Assembly: GCA_937902525.1 (NCBI GenBank) | Contig: CALEKV010000189.1 | Coordinates: 1 to 16,731 of the forward strand | Length of the DNA: 16,731 nucleotides | Source of the DNA: an uncultured Candidatus Saccharibacteria bacterium | GTDB lineage: Bacteria > Patescibacteriota > Saccharimonadia > Saccharimonadales > Saccharimonadaceae | Direction: 5' to 3' | The notes under the pieces: model-generated | What the model saw: the letters and a program-made list of their open reading frames with translations, nothing else | What the model was told of the DNA's origin: nothing | The model's database searches: none | Shown: positions 7,002 to 13,086 of the stretch, in pieces | How positions within the stretch are numbered: the stretch's first letter is position 1 | How the letters are laid out: every line of letters starts with the position of its first letter | Position numbers and translations under genes: made by a program

Positions 7002-7307
7002 TTAGGCAGCGGCTTCAGCTGCCGCCTTACGTTCAGCGGCAATATCGCGCTCAATTCGCTCGAGCACTGAAACCCCGCCAAAAGCCTGTCGACCCATGGC
7101 GCCTGCCAGGTAATCCTGCAGTACCTCAGCCTCAACATCCAGTCGTAGCCGTTCAGCTGTTGTCGCGTAAGAATCAGACCCACGCGTTACGTTGACCGCC
7201 TTGCCTTCAGCCGCGACATCCATTCCTAAGTGGGGGTAAAATCGGTTAAGAGGAACCCTGTTAAAGCGCCTCTGCGCAACTATATAATCTGCTTCTGAAA
7301 ATGCCAT
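7002..7307 (-). CDS. Uncharacterised 101-aa protein, second gene of a microprotein operon
   Basis: A soluble protein of unknown family. It starts MAFSEADYIVAQRRFNRVPLN at 7307 with GGGGAG six bases upstream. The middle (GMDVAAEGKAVNVTRGSDSYA) looks loop-rich; the second half is strongly helical and ends in an Ala/Glu/Lys stretch (ERDIAAERKAAAEAAA) that may be a surface helix or coiled coil. No catalytic motif, Cys or membrane segment is seen. It begins 15 bases after the stop of the 31-aa microprotein, so the two are almost certainly cotranscribed from the promoter at 7539-7567. pyrG follows but has its own promoter. Confidence 0.7.
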   Translation of the reverse strand: MAFSEADYIVAQRRFNRVPLNRFYPHLGMDVAAEGKAVNVTRGSDSYATTAERLRLDVEAEVLQDYLAGAMGRQAFGGVSVLERIERDIAAERKAAAEAAA

Positions 7308-7322
7308 ATTTGTCTCCCCTAT

Positions 7323-7418
7323 TTATGCGTTTGCGCCGTCTGCCGCGTTAATAGCCTGTGCAATTGCCCGTAGCTTTTCTTCAAGCGTCATGTCGTCGCT
7401 TATAATTGTTTGTCCCAT
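7323..7418 (-). CDS. 31-aa microprotein, paralogue of the nrdA-nrdB microprotein
   Basis: The product begins MGQTIISDDMTLEEKLRAIA and ends NAADGANA. It has an excellent ribosome binding site (AAGGAGG, three bases before ATG) and is followed after 15 bases by the 101-aa gene, so it is judged real despite its size. Its core, IISDDMTLEEKLRAIAQAI, closely matches IINDGMTLEEKLQAISDAM in the 57-aa protein at 9700-9873, a strong sign of common origin. It lacks that protein's linker and cysteine tail. The likely structure is one amphipathic helix. No known function; a docking or regulatory peptide is inference. Confidence 0.7.
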   Translation of the reverse strand: MGQTIISDDMTLEEKLRAIAQAINAADGANA

Positions 7419-7523
7419 ACCCCTCCTTAACTTGCACTGCAATAAACAAATAACACCGCGCTCGTTTGCGGCTAATTTATGTACTGCCTTTTATTAATGT
7501 TTATTTACTCCACTACCTCCCAG

Positions 7524-7551
7524 TAGCGTCTGTATTAGACTATAGACGCTA
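7524..7551. promoter_or_regulatory. Inverted repeat over the -10 of the microprotein operon
   Basis: TAGCGTCT (7524-7531) and AGACGCTA (7544-7551) are perfect 8-bp arms around 12 bp. The -10 TATAGT (7539-7544) and the predicted start (about 7532) lie inside. This is the position expected of a repressor operator; a leader hairpin is the alternative. Confidence 0.4.
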
Positions 7552-7567
7552 TGTATGGAGTTTTCAA
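7539..7567 (-). promoter_or_regulatory. Promoter of the 31-aa/101-aa operon
   Basis: TTGAAA (7562-7567), exactly 17 bp of spacer and TATAGT (7539-7544) are on the minus strand. The -35 lies within one of two copies of a 15-bp repeat. The leader to the ATG at 7418 is about 115 nt. Confidence 0.6.
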
Positions 7568-7574
7568 TACAAAA
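7560..7574 (+). repeat. Direct repeat copy 1 (GTTTTCAATACAAAA)
   Basis: The 15-bp string is repeated exactly at 7621-7635. Similarity extends to the left (ATGT..GGA before each copy). The period is 61 bp. This copy supplies the -35 of the operon promoter; the second has no -10 at the right place. Confidence 0.6.
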
Positions 7575-7620
7575 TAGCATGTGCTTTTTACCACAAACGG
7601 CTGCTTGCCAATGTGCGGAA

Positions 7621-7635
7621 GTTTTCAATACAAAA
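7621..7635 (+). repeat. Direct repeat copy 2 (GTTTTCAATACAAAA)
   Basis: It is identical to 7560-7574 and preceded by a related ATGTGCGGAA. Two copies 61 bp apart suggest a binding site for a regulator, or a local duplication. Confidence 0.6.
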
Positions 7636-7748
7636 CTATATATTGATACTATATGGAAAGCTTATCTCGCATACTCCGCAGCGTGTTCCGCTGGCTTGAT
7701 GCAAGTGAGTCAACGGTGTTGTTTGGTAGCGGGGTTCATTTTTAACGA

Positions 7749-8612
7749 TTACCCGTATGCCACTGCCGTATTGGCTAGCTGCTCATAATATACCTTGCGT
7801 TCTGGTGGCAGTAAACTATATGCCGTACGATAGGGGCTTGCTGTGTCGTATCGGGCTGCCCATTCCTGCCACGCCCGGTGCATATGCACGGCATCGATAC
7901 GGCCACCAAATTGGAGAGCCATCGCCGCGTATCCATTAAATAACTCGTCACTTGCCCCGGTTTGCTTGCCGTTTAGATTAACAACATTCTTGAGTTTTAT
8001 AGCGAGCGCTTTCTGCACCTGGGCTGGCGGCGTAACCAGGGTCTCGCGCCGCAAAAGCCATAACCGCACAATAGCATAGGCTCCCAACAAAATCGATATC
8101 ACTCCTATGCCAAAACCGGCCGCCATAGTAACGTCCCCAATAATTTTATAATGCGGCATTAGCCCCCAGTGACTGAACATATTAAACCAATCATGCCCCG
8201 CCTGCGAGTCAGCGCCAGGTATAGGCGTTACCAAGTCCAATACCCTGTCCCTGGCATCCAGCATGTATATAGCAGTGTTTTGCAAAGAGTAAGCCAACCA
8301 TAAACCCATAAATGCCGCCGCAAAATATGCCTTCTTCCACGCCGCCACCCCAAGACAAATTAACACAAAACCAATTTGACCCAACGTACCGGATGCAATT
8401 ACCGCAATACGCGGCAAATTAATGGCCATCGCAAGCAAGTGCGAGCCCTCATGTATACCAATCGTTGCCATCTGCATCAATAGCGCAATCAGAACATCGC
8501 CCAACCACCCGCCAACAAAACTAAACGTATATGAAAATAGGTAGACTAATAACCCATAGCCAACAACATAAAGCCAAATAGGAATTGATTCGTCCTGCCT
8601 ACGCTTTTCCAT
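7749..8612 (-). CDS. Membrane protein with HEGSH motif, possible metalloprotease
   Basis: This 287-aa integral membrane protein has hydrophobic segments at about 11-33, 38-52, 68-90, 96-118 and 158-187, followed by a cytoplasmic-looking C-terminal domain of about 100 residues. HEGSH (54-58, in ATIGIHEGSHLLAMA) at the end of a membrane helix resembles the zinc-binding HExxH of M50-type intramembrane metalloproteases. A second conserved-looking motif, GADSQAGHDW (133-142), lies before the fourth hydrophobic segment and could supply another ligand. Assignment to M50 is inference: overall similarity is not obvious. TATAAT lies eight bases before the ATG at 8612 and no ribosome binding site is seen, so the start is probably leaderless. 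It sits 24 bases after nrdB, but the promoter overlapping the end of nrdB suggests separate expression. The stop is TAA. Confidence 0.75.
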   Translation of the reverse strand: MEKRRQDESIPIWLYVVGYGLLVYLFSYTFSFVGGWLGDVLIALLMQMATIGIHEGSHLLAMAINLPRIAVIASGTLGQIGFVLICLGVAAWKKAYFAAAFMGLWLAYSLQNTAIYMLDARDRVLDLVTPIPGADSQAGHDWFNMFSHWGLMPHYKIIGDVTMAAGFGIGVISILLGAYAIVRLWLLRRETLVTPPAQVQKALAIKLKNVVNLNGKQTGASDELFNGYAAMALQFGGRIDAVHMHRAWQEWAARYDTASPYRTAYSLLPPERKVYYEQLANTAVAYG

Positions 8613-8620
8613 TACGGTTG

Positions 8621-8650
8621 ATTATATGCGTACTGGTTATTTGTTGTCTA
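8621..8650 (-). promoter_or_regulatory. Promoter of the HEGSH membrane protein, within the nrdB 3' end
   Basis: TAGACA (8645-8650), 18 bp of spacer and TATAAT (8621-8626) are on the minus strand. The -35 lies inside the last codons of nrdB. The start falls one base or so before the ATG at 8612, so the message is predicted to be leaderless. Confidence 0.55.
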
Positions 8651-9638
8651 GTTTACCTTCACCATTCCCCGCGTTCACTTCATAGCTGGTGTTAGTGCTT
8701 TCAAAAAAGTTCACTAATTCAAAGGTGTCGTTGGCGGTAGCCATCCACTTAGCTGGGTTGCTCACTTTATACTCGGGCTCAAACCCTAACTCTTCCAGAC
8801 GGCGGTCAGTCAGGTATTTAACATATTGATTCACATAATCGGCATTCAGGCCTAAGATACCTTGTGGCAACAGCGCCTTATTGTATTCTTCTTCCATTTT
8901 TACGCCGTCTAAAATCATTTGTTTGATTTCGGCGGCGAATTCCGGGGTTTGCAAATCTTCGTTTTCATCCAAAACAGTCAAGATTAAGTTCATGCCAAAT
9001 TGTAGGTGCAAGCTTTCATCGCGCACAATCCAGTCAATCAAACTGCCAAAGTTCCGGAGTAAGTTACGTTGTCTAAACGACAACGCCACCATGAACCCAC
9101 TGTAGAACCAAATTCCTTCCAAAATAATATTGTAGGCAATCAGGTTACGAACAAAATCTTTCTTGCCTTCGGTGGTTGTGATATCAAGCTGCTCACTCGA
9201 CATGCGCTTAATATACTTAAACTCAAACTCTTCCTTGATGGCCATAGTTGGCTCGTCCACGTGCGCCGCATACGCTTTTTCACGGTCAATCGGAAAAGTA
9301 TCCAGCACGTATTCAAAGGCCATGCAATGATTGGCTTCTTCCCACATCTGCTTACTTAAGTACAGCTGGGTTTCGGCGGTGCTCATGTAAGGGTACACGC
9401 CAAAGGCCAGCGCCTTATTAACCAACAGCTCGTTGGGGTTAAAATAGCTCATCAAAAACGTCACGGCGTAGCGTTCTTCGTCAGTCATTTTTTCCCAGTC
9501 GGCCAAGTCTTGGGCCAGCTGGATTTCGTTCGGAAACCAGGTGTTTGCCACCGCCTGGTCATATAAATCCATCGCCCACTGGTAATGGATTGGTTTTAGT
9601 AATAATCCTTCTTGAATTGCGGTACCTAAAATTCCCAT
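8637..9638 (-). CDS. nrdB: Ribonucleotide reductase beta subunit, class Ic-like (Phe in place of radical Tyr)
   Basis: This ferritin-like subunit (333 aa) makes the radical that NrdA uses to reduce ribonucleotides. The six metal ligands are all present with E. coli spacing: Glu70, Glu101, His104, Glu174, Glu208 and His211. The residue matching the radical Tyr122 of E. coli is Phe108, and Tyr110 follows two positions later. The first ligand is Glu rather than Asp. This combination is that of class Ic enzymes (Chlamydia: Glu first ligand, Phe, Tyr at +2), which use a Mn/Fe cofactor instead of a tyrosyl radical. Trp34, Asp207 and C-terminal Tyr319 fit the radical-transfer path to NrdA. AAGGAG lies six bases before the ATG. 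It is the third gene of the nrdA / 57-aa / nrdB operon. The family is certain; the metal content is inferred. Confidence 0.95.
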   Translation of the reverse strand: MGILGTAIQEGLLLKPIHYQWAMDLYDQAVANTWFPNEIQLAQDLADWEKMTDEERYAVTFLMSYFNPNELLVNKALAFGVYPYMSTAETQLYLSKQMWEEANHCMAFEYVLDTFPIDREKAYAAHVDEPTMAIKEEFEFKYIKRMSSEQLDITTTEGKKDFVRNLIAYNIILEGIWFYSGFMVALSFRQRNLLRNFGSLIDWIVRDESLHLQFGMNLILTVLDENEDLQTPEFAAEIKQMILDGVKMEEEYNKALLPQGILGLNADYVNQYVKYLTDRRLEELGFEPEYKVSNPAKWMATANDTFELVNFFESTNTSYEVNAGNGEGKLDNK

Positions 9639-9699
9639 ATGGCGCTCCTTAGTGTTTTACTTTATTAGTCAGCCCGTTAAAAGTCTGTGATTTTAGTTA

Positions 9700-9873
9700 C
9701 TATTCACAGCCGTCGCATATAGTCAGGCTGGCCGGGTCGATTGGTGCGGCAACTTGGCCATTTTGCGCAGCCCGTTCGTTTGCCTCATTTTGGGCCTGTT
9801 CCATCGCGTCGCTAATGGCCTGCAGTTTTTCCTCGAGTGTCATTCCGTCGTTGATAATGCTTGATGCGTTCAT
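9700..9873 (-). CDS. 57-aa microprotein ending in CDGCE, candidate detached redox tail of NrdA
   Basis: It is encoded between nrdA (19 bases upstream) and nrdB (61 bases downstream), with AAAGGGA five bases before its ATG, so it should be cotranslated with both. The N-terminal part (SIINDGMTLEEKLQAISDAM, 5-24) and the following Glu/Gln-rich stretch look like one long helix. A Pro/Ala linker (VAAPIDPASL) leads to the last residues, TICDGCE, with Cys53 and Cys56. Class I NrdA proteins end in a flexible tail with a Cys pair, often C-x-x-C next to the very C-terminus, which re-reduces the active-site disulfide; the NrdA here lacks one. I infer that this protein supplies that function in trans. 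Alternatives are a small thiol carrier in place of NrdH, or a modified-peptide precursor. The helix is shared with the 31-aa protein at 7323-7418. Confidence 0.8.
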   Translation of the reverse strand: MNASSIINDGMTLEEKLQAISDAMEQAQNEANERAAQNGQVAAPIDPASLTICDGCE

Positions 9874-9891
9874 TGTAATCCCTTTCCCTTT

Positions 9892-12288
9892 TTACTTTGC
9901 AAAACCGAATCCCTTACGAACCGCCCCTGTTTTTGCGGCGATTTGTTCGGCTTTATTTACAGTTGTAGTGCTTTGTTCAGCCTGATGGCGCGGCTTCATG
10001 TGCAGGTAATACGTGGTTTTTAGGCCGCGTTTCCAGGCTTCCATGTATACCTTTTCCATGTCGTCGATACTGCGGCTTTCCAGGTACATATTGCGGCTGA
10101 TGGCTTGGTCGACCCATTTTTGAGCACGGGCCGCAACCTCAATAAACGCGTACGGGCTCAGCTGAAAACAAGTTTTATAAACATCTTTAAGGTGTTGCGG
10201 AATCCCTTCAATATTAGTCAGGTCGCCCTGCTCCACCAGCAATTGATCTTTCACGCGCTCCCACACCCCCAGCTGTTTTAGGTCGGCAACCAGGTTGGTG
10301 TTGACTTCTAAAAACTTACCGCTTAACGTGCTGCGGCTAAAAATCTGGCTAAATTGCGGGTCAATACCTGGCGTGGTGCCTGCCACGTGGCCAATGTTTG
10401 CCGTGGGGGCAATGGCCATAAGGGTGGCATTACGCATTCCTTTTTGGGTTTTTTTGCGGAGCTTTTCCCAGTCGAGGCGCTTTTTGCGGGTCACGTTCAC
10501 GGCAACTTTGCGGTCAATTTCTAGTAAATCAACCGTGTCAATCGGCAATTCGCCTTTTTGCCAACCGCTGCCTTTATAATCAGGGTAACTGCCCCGGCTT
10601 ACAGCCATTTCGGCACTCTCATCAATAGCATGGTAGCTAATAAATTCCGCCAACTGGTCCATCGTGTCATAGGCCTGTTCGCTTTCGTAACTGTAGCCCA
10701 GCTTTTCAATCACATCGGTAAAACCCATAATACCAAGGCCCAGCGCACGGGTAGTTTGGATACTATTCATGGCTTCGGGAATTGGCGTGTCGGTAATGTC
10801 GCATAGGTTGTCCAATTGGCGGATTGCGCTACGGGTCGCAAGCTCAAGCCGCCCCCAATCCCACGTTTTGTCCGCCACATTCAAAAACGCTGTCAGGTTA
10901 AGGCTCACCAGGTTACATACACTAATGTTCTTGGCGTCATTTGGTAGCGTGATTTCGGTACACAAGTTGCTGCTATGAATAGTTGCAGTATTATTATTGA
11001 GCGCACGGGTGTTAATAGTGTCTTTCCAGGTAATCCAGGGGTGGCTGCTGGCTTGCAGGCGGATTAATATCTGGCGCCATTGTTGGCGAGCTGGCGTTTT
11101 TTCGAACACGCGCATTTTGCCGGCGTCAGCCTGTTCCACGTATTCGTTGTATTTTTTACTGAATGCTTCGCCGTACAGCTCACTCAAATCTGGGGTAGAG
11201 GCCGGGTCAAACATGTACCAGTCTTGGTCATTTTGCACCCTTTTCATAAACTCGTCGCTGATATAGACGGCGATGTTGGCAAAACGGGTGCGATAATATG
11301 GATCACCGTTGTTTTCGCGCAGGTCCATAAATTGTGGAAAGTTAAGGTGCCAGTTTTCCATATAAATGGCGGCGGCGCCGGCTTTTTTACCCTTACGACT
11401 GACGGCGAACAAAGCCGTGTCAATCATTTTCATAAACGGCAACGGACCAGTGCTGACAGTGTTAGTAGTTTTAACCGGACTACCAGCGGCACGGAGCTTG
11501 TTCATGCTAATGCCAATGCCGCCCGTGCCTTTAGCAATCCACATGGTGTCTCGAATACTTTTGGCAATACTTTCCATATCGTCTTCCACGTCAATCACAA
11601 AACAATTGCTCAGCTGCGGGAACGAGCCACCGGCATTCACGCGGGTACTACCCCCCGGTAAGTATTCCAGCTTGCTCATGTGTTCGTAAAAATCAAGCGC
11701 AGCAGCAGTTGGATCTTTTTCATTAAAGCTTAACCCCATAGCGATACGCATGTGAGTAAATTGTGGGGTTTCCAGCGGATCACCGTTTAATTTACGGAGC
11801 GCGTAACGGTTGCGGTTAGTGATGACACCCAGGTACTTACTCAACTTGTCACGTTCTGGGTCCAGGGCCTTGCCGAGCTTTACTAGGTTAAATCGCTTAG
11901 CTTCAGCCATGCGCCTATCAAGCAAGCCATCCTTAACCGCTTGCTTAATATACTTCGGGAATTCGCTAGCGTGCAGCTTTTTCAACTCGGCAGTAGTTTT
12001 ATATTCACCCAAGCTGTTCTTATAAATGTTCTTTAGGAGTAAGCGCGCCGCAATTGTGTCAAAATCAGGGTCATCCTTAACATTCTGAAGCGTTGTCTGA
12101 ATAAGTGCTTCATCTAGCTGTTCCGTGGTGATACCGTCAAATAACGTCAGTTGTAATTCTGTTGCCACCTGTACGACTTTTTGAATCTGGTCTGGCAAAC
12201 CTTCGCTCGCCTCCACTAACGCCAAATTGATTTGATTGGCATCGAAATCTTGCCGCGTGCCGTCGCGTTTGATTACTTGTATTCCCAT
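9892..12288 (-). CDS. nrdA: Ribonucleotide reductase alpha subunit, class I, without C-terminal Cys pair
   Basis: The catalytic subunit (798 aa) reduces ribonucleoside diphosphates to deoxy forms for DNA synthesis. An N-terminal ATP-cone (IQVIKRDGTRQDFDANQI, 3-20, to about 90) is the allosteric activity site. The ten-stranded barrel follows, with the disulfide-forming Cys229 (QLSNCFV) and Cys458 (ISVCNLVSLN), and Asn441, thiyl-radical Cys443 and Glu445 (SSNLCTEI). Tyr760-Tyr761 match the tyrosine pair of the radical path. The last cysteine is Cys707: the final 91 residues, ending GAVRKGFGFAK, hold no Cys, so the usual redox tail is missing. AAAGGG lies eight bases before the ATG. It is first in the operon with the 57-aa gene and nrdB, driven by the palindrome-rich promoter at 12415-12469 with a leader of about 145 nt. 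Confidence 0.96.
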   Translation of the reverse strand: MGIQVIKRDGTRQDFDANQINLALVEASEGLPDQIQKVVQVATELQLTLFDGITTEQLDEALIQTTLQNVKDDPDFDTIAARLLLKNIYKNSLGEYKTTAELKKLHASEFPKYIKQAVKDGLLDRRMAEAKRFNLVKLGKALDPERDKLSKYLGVITNRNRYALRKLNGDPLETPQFTHMRIAMGLSFNEKDPTAAALDFYEHMSKLEYLPGGSTRVNAGGSFPQLSNCFVIDVEDDMESIAKSIRDTMWIAKGTGGIGISMNKLRAAGSPVKTTNTVSTGPLPFMKMIDTALFAVSRKGKKAGAAAIYMENWHLNFPQFMDLRENNGDPYYRTRFANIAVYISDEFMKRVQNDQDWYMFDPASTPDLSELYGEAFSKKYNEYVEQADAGKMRVFEKTPARQQWRQILIRLQASSHPWITWKDTINTRALNNNTATIHSSNLCTEITLPNDAKNISVCNLVSLNLTAFLNVADKTWDWGRLELATRSAIRQLDNLCDITDTPIPEAMNSIQTTRALGLGIMGFTDVIEKLGYSYESEQAYDTMDQLAEFISYHAIDESAEMAVSRGSYPDYKGSGWQKGELPIDTVDLLEIDRKVAVNVTRKKRLDWEKLRKKTQKGMRNATLMAIAPTANIGHVAGTTPGIDPQFSQIFSRSTLSGKFLEVNTNLVADLKQLGVWERVKDQLLVEQGDLTNIEGIPQHLKDVYKTCFQLSPYAFIEVAARAQKWVDQAISRNMYLESRSIDDMEKVYMEAWKRGLKTTYYLHMKPRHQAEQSTTTVNKAEQIAAKTGAVRKGFGFAK

Positions 12289-12414
12289 AATCTATTCCCT
12301 TTTGCATTAATGATATGTGCACTATTTTTTGATTATCGGCAACAGTAAACCATCCCAGGGCCAAGCCATGGGCGACTATCTGGTATAGTTGCCATTTTGT
12401 TTATGTCATGCGAT

Positions 12415-12469
12415 CACTATACATATAGTGTCTTGTCCCTATTTTATGACACTATATGTGCTAGCACAA
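12415..12469 (-). promoter_or_regulatory. nrdA promoter with NrdR-box-like palindromes
   Basis: TTGTGC (12464-12469), 17 bp and TAAAAT (12441-12446) form a minus-strand promoter. Box 1, CACTATACATATAGTG (12415-12430), is a palindrome with one mismatched pair at its centre and lies just downstream of the predicted start. Box 2 begins ACACTATATGT (12449-12459) in the spacer. The two contain a perfect 12-bp inverted repeat, ACATATAGTGTC (12421-12432) and GACACTATATGT (12448-12459). A 12-bp palindrome, TGTGCTAGCACA (12457-12468), overlaps box 2 and the -35. The half-site ACACTATAT matches the NrdR box known from other bacteria, but box 1 is two bases longer than that consensus, so regulation by NrdR is inference. 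Confidence 0.6.
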
Positions 12470-12613
12470 GCATTATTGTGTGTATTATTTACAATTATGC
12501 TGCCGACCTTTTGTGTACACTAAAACAACCCGGCATAGGCCTGATTGAGTAAATTTGAAAGTTGAAATAAGTGCGCCTAAAAACTAAACGCGGACTATTG
12601 ACACATAGTTAAT

Positions 12614-12717
12614 GCTCCACGCCATTATACCAAGCATTACTCAGGTGTTGACGTGGAGCGTAGCGGTAAGGGTGGAGCTAACCGTTCGGGTGCTTCCCCG
12701 TATCCTTCACCCCTACC
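12614..12717. other. Two adjacent inverted repeats, possible structured RNA
   Basis: GCTCCACG (12614-12621) pairs with CGTGGAGC (12652-12659). Next to it, GGTAAGGGTGGAG (12665-12677) pairs with CTTCACCCCTACC (12705-12717) at 12 of 13 positions including one G-T, enclosing an inner CGGG/CCCG stem (12687-12690 with 12697-12700). There is no U-tract, so these are not simple terminators. The second stem contains the stop codon of the interrupted ORF on the minus strand. No known RNA family is recognised. Confidence 0.35.
12624..12632 (-). promoter_or_regulatory. Extended -10 element upstream of the nrdA operator region
   Basis: TGG-TATAAT on the minus strand inside the loop of the first inverted repeat. 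No -35 is evident. A transcript from here would pass through the nrdA operators, so it could be a second nrdA promoter or drive a short RNA. Confidence 0.35.
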
Positions 12718-12863
12718 ATAATACTAATGGCAGCTACAAAAAAGCCCAGCAAGCCTCCGATAAGGAGAACGACGACAAAAGTGACCAAATCCGCCACCCA
12801 ATCTTTGTACGTCCCCTAAATGGCGCCAGCGACGACGGCAGCGACAAGAGCCAGCGCCATCAT
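12678..12863 (-). pseudogene. Small two-span membrane ORF interrupted by an in-frame TAG
   Basis: From ATG-ATG at 12863 the minus strand reads MMALALVAAVVAGAI, then TAG (12816-12818), and continues in the same frame for 45 residues (GTYKDWVADLVTFVV..., hydrophobic through ISIMVG, ending VKDTGKHPNG) to a TAG at 12678. The hydrophobic segment followed by a charged tail looks like a real membrane protein, and the first part could be another span. No good ribosome binding site is seen for either part. It may be a decayed gene, a shorter protein starting at an internal GTG, or chance. A 30-codon Lys/Thr-rich frame on the other strand (from 12728) is equally unsupported. Confidence 0.35.
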
Positions 12864-12893
12864 AGCGGCCGCAACATAGGGGCTGCTTTATTT

Positions 12894-12983
12894 TGGCGGA
12901 GAGGATGAGATTCGAACTCACGGTACGGTTGCCCGTACACACACTTTCCAGGCGTGCTCCTTCAACCACTCGGACACCTCTCC
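12894..12983 (-). tRNA. tRNA-Ser (anticodon GGA)
   Basis: The acceptor stem GGAGAGG (from 12983) pairs with CCTCTCC (12898-12904). The D arm, anticodon loop CTGGAAA with anticodon GGA, long variable arm (TACGG-GCAA-CCGTA) typical of type II tRNAs, and T loop TTCGAAT follow in order. Discriminator G and an encoded CCA (12894-12896) close the gene. It reads UCC and UCU serine codons. TGC-TAAAAT at 12997-13005 gives a leader of about 7 nt. Confidence 0.95.
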
Positions 12984-12996
12984 AAACCTAATATCT

Positions 12997-13005
12997 ATTT
13001 TAGCA
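12997..13005 (-). promoter_or_regulatory. Extended -10 promoter of tRNA-Ser
   Basis: TGC-TAAAAT on the minus strand lies 13 bp before the mature 5' end of the tRNA. A 7-bp inverted repeat, AAACCTA/TAGGTTT (12984-12990 with 13015-13021), brackets it. Confidence 0.45.
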
Positions 13006-13071
13006 AACATAAGATAGGTTTAGAAATCCAGACCCCCTAGCTGACCAAGTACTCCCATAAATGCTACACAT

Positions 13072-13080
13072 TGGTATACT
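13072..13080 (+). promoter_or_regulatory. Extended -10 promoter of the HIT gene, leaderless start
   Basis: TGG-TATACT ends exactly six bases before the ATG at 13087, so the expected transcription start is the A of the start codon. No -35 match is seen and there is no room for a ribosome binding site. Confidence 0.65.
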
Positions 13081-13086
13081 GGGATT

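Larger units (their letters stand above)
7419..7748. other. Intergenic region of about 330 bp with promoter and repeats, no gene seen
   Basis: No supported coding region lies here. It contains the promoter of the microprotein operon (7539-7567), an inverted repeat over its -10 (7524-7551), a pair of 15-bp direct repeats (7560-7574, 7621-7635) and a weak 5-bp hairpin, CAGCG/CGCTG, near 7678-7694. Confidence 0.5.
12289..12897. other. Roughly 600-bp region between nrdA and tRNA-Ser: regulatory and structured DNA
   Basis: No intact protein gene of normal size is present. It holds the nrdA leader, the nrdA promoter and operators (12415-12469), a minus-strand extended -10 (12624-12632), two nested inverted repeats (12614-12717) and an amber-interrupted small membrane ORF (12678-12863). 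Confidence 0.5.

Noticed and set aside
7551..7635. Two repeats of about 25 bp separated by 36 bp, looking like a minimal CRISPR array
   Set aside because: Only two copies, no third copy on either side, no cas genes in the window, and one copy provides a promoter -35.
11080..11661. 193-codon open frame on the plus strand inside nrdA
   Set aside because: It is fully antisense to a conserved gene and resembles no protein; it arises from the codon pattern of nrdA.
12598..12717. Small SRP RNA or RNase P RNA in the hairpin region
   Set aside because: The conserved SRP helix 8 core and the RNase P GAGGAAAGTCC-type core are not present on either strand.
12728..12820. 30-codon plus-strand Lys/Thr-rich frame (MAATKKPSKPP...)
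   Set aside because: No ribosome binding site or clear promoter, and it is antisense to a more protein-like hydrophobic frame.
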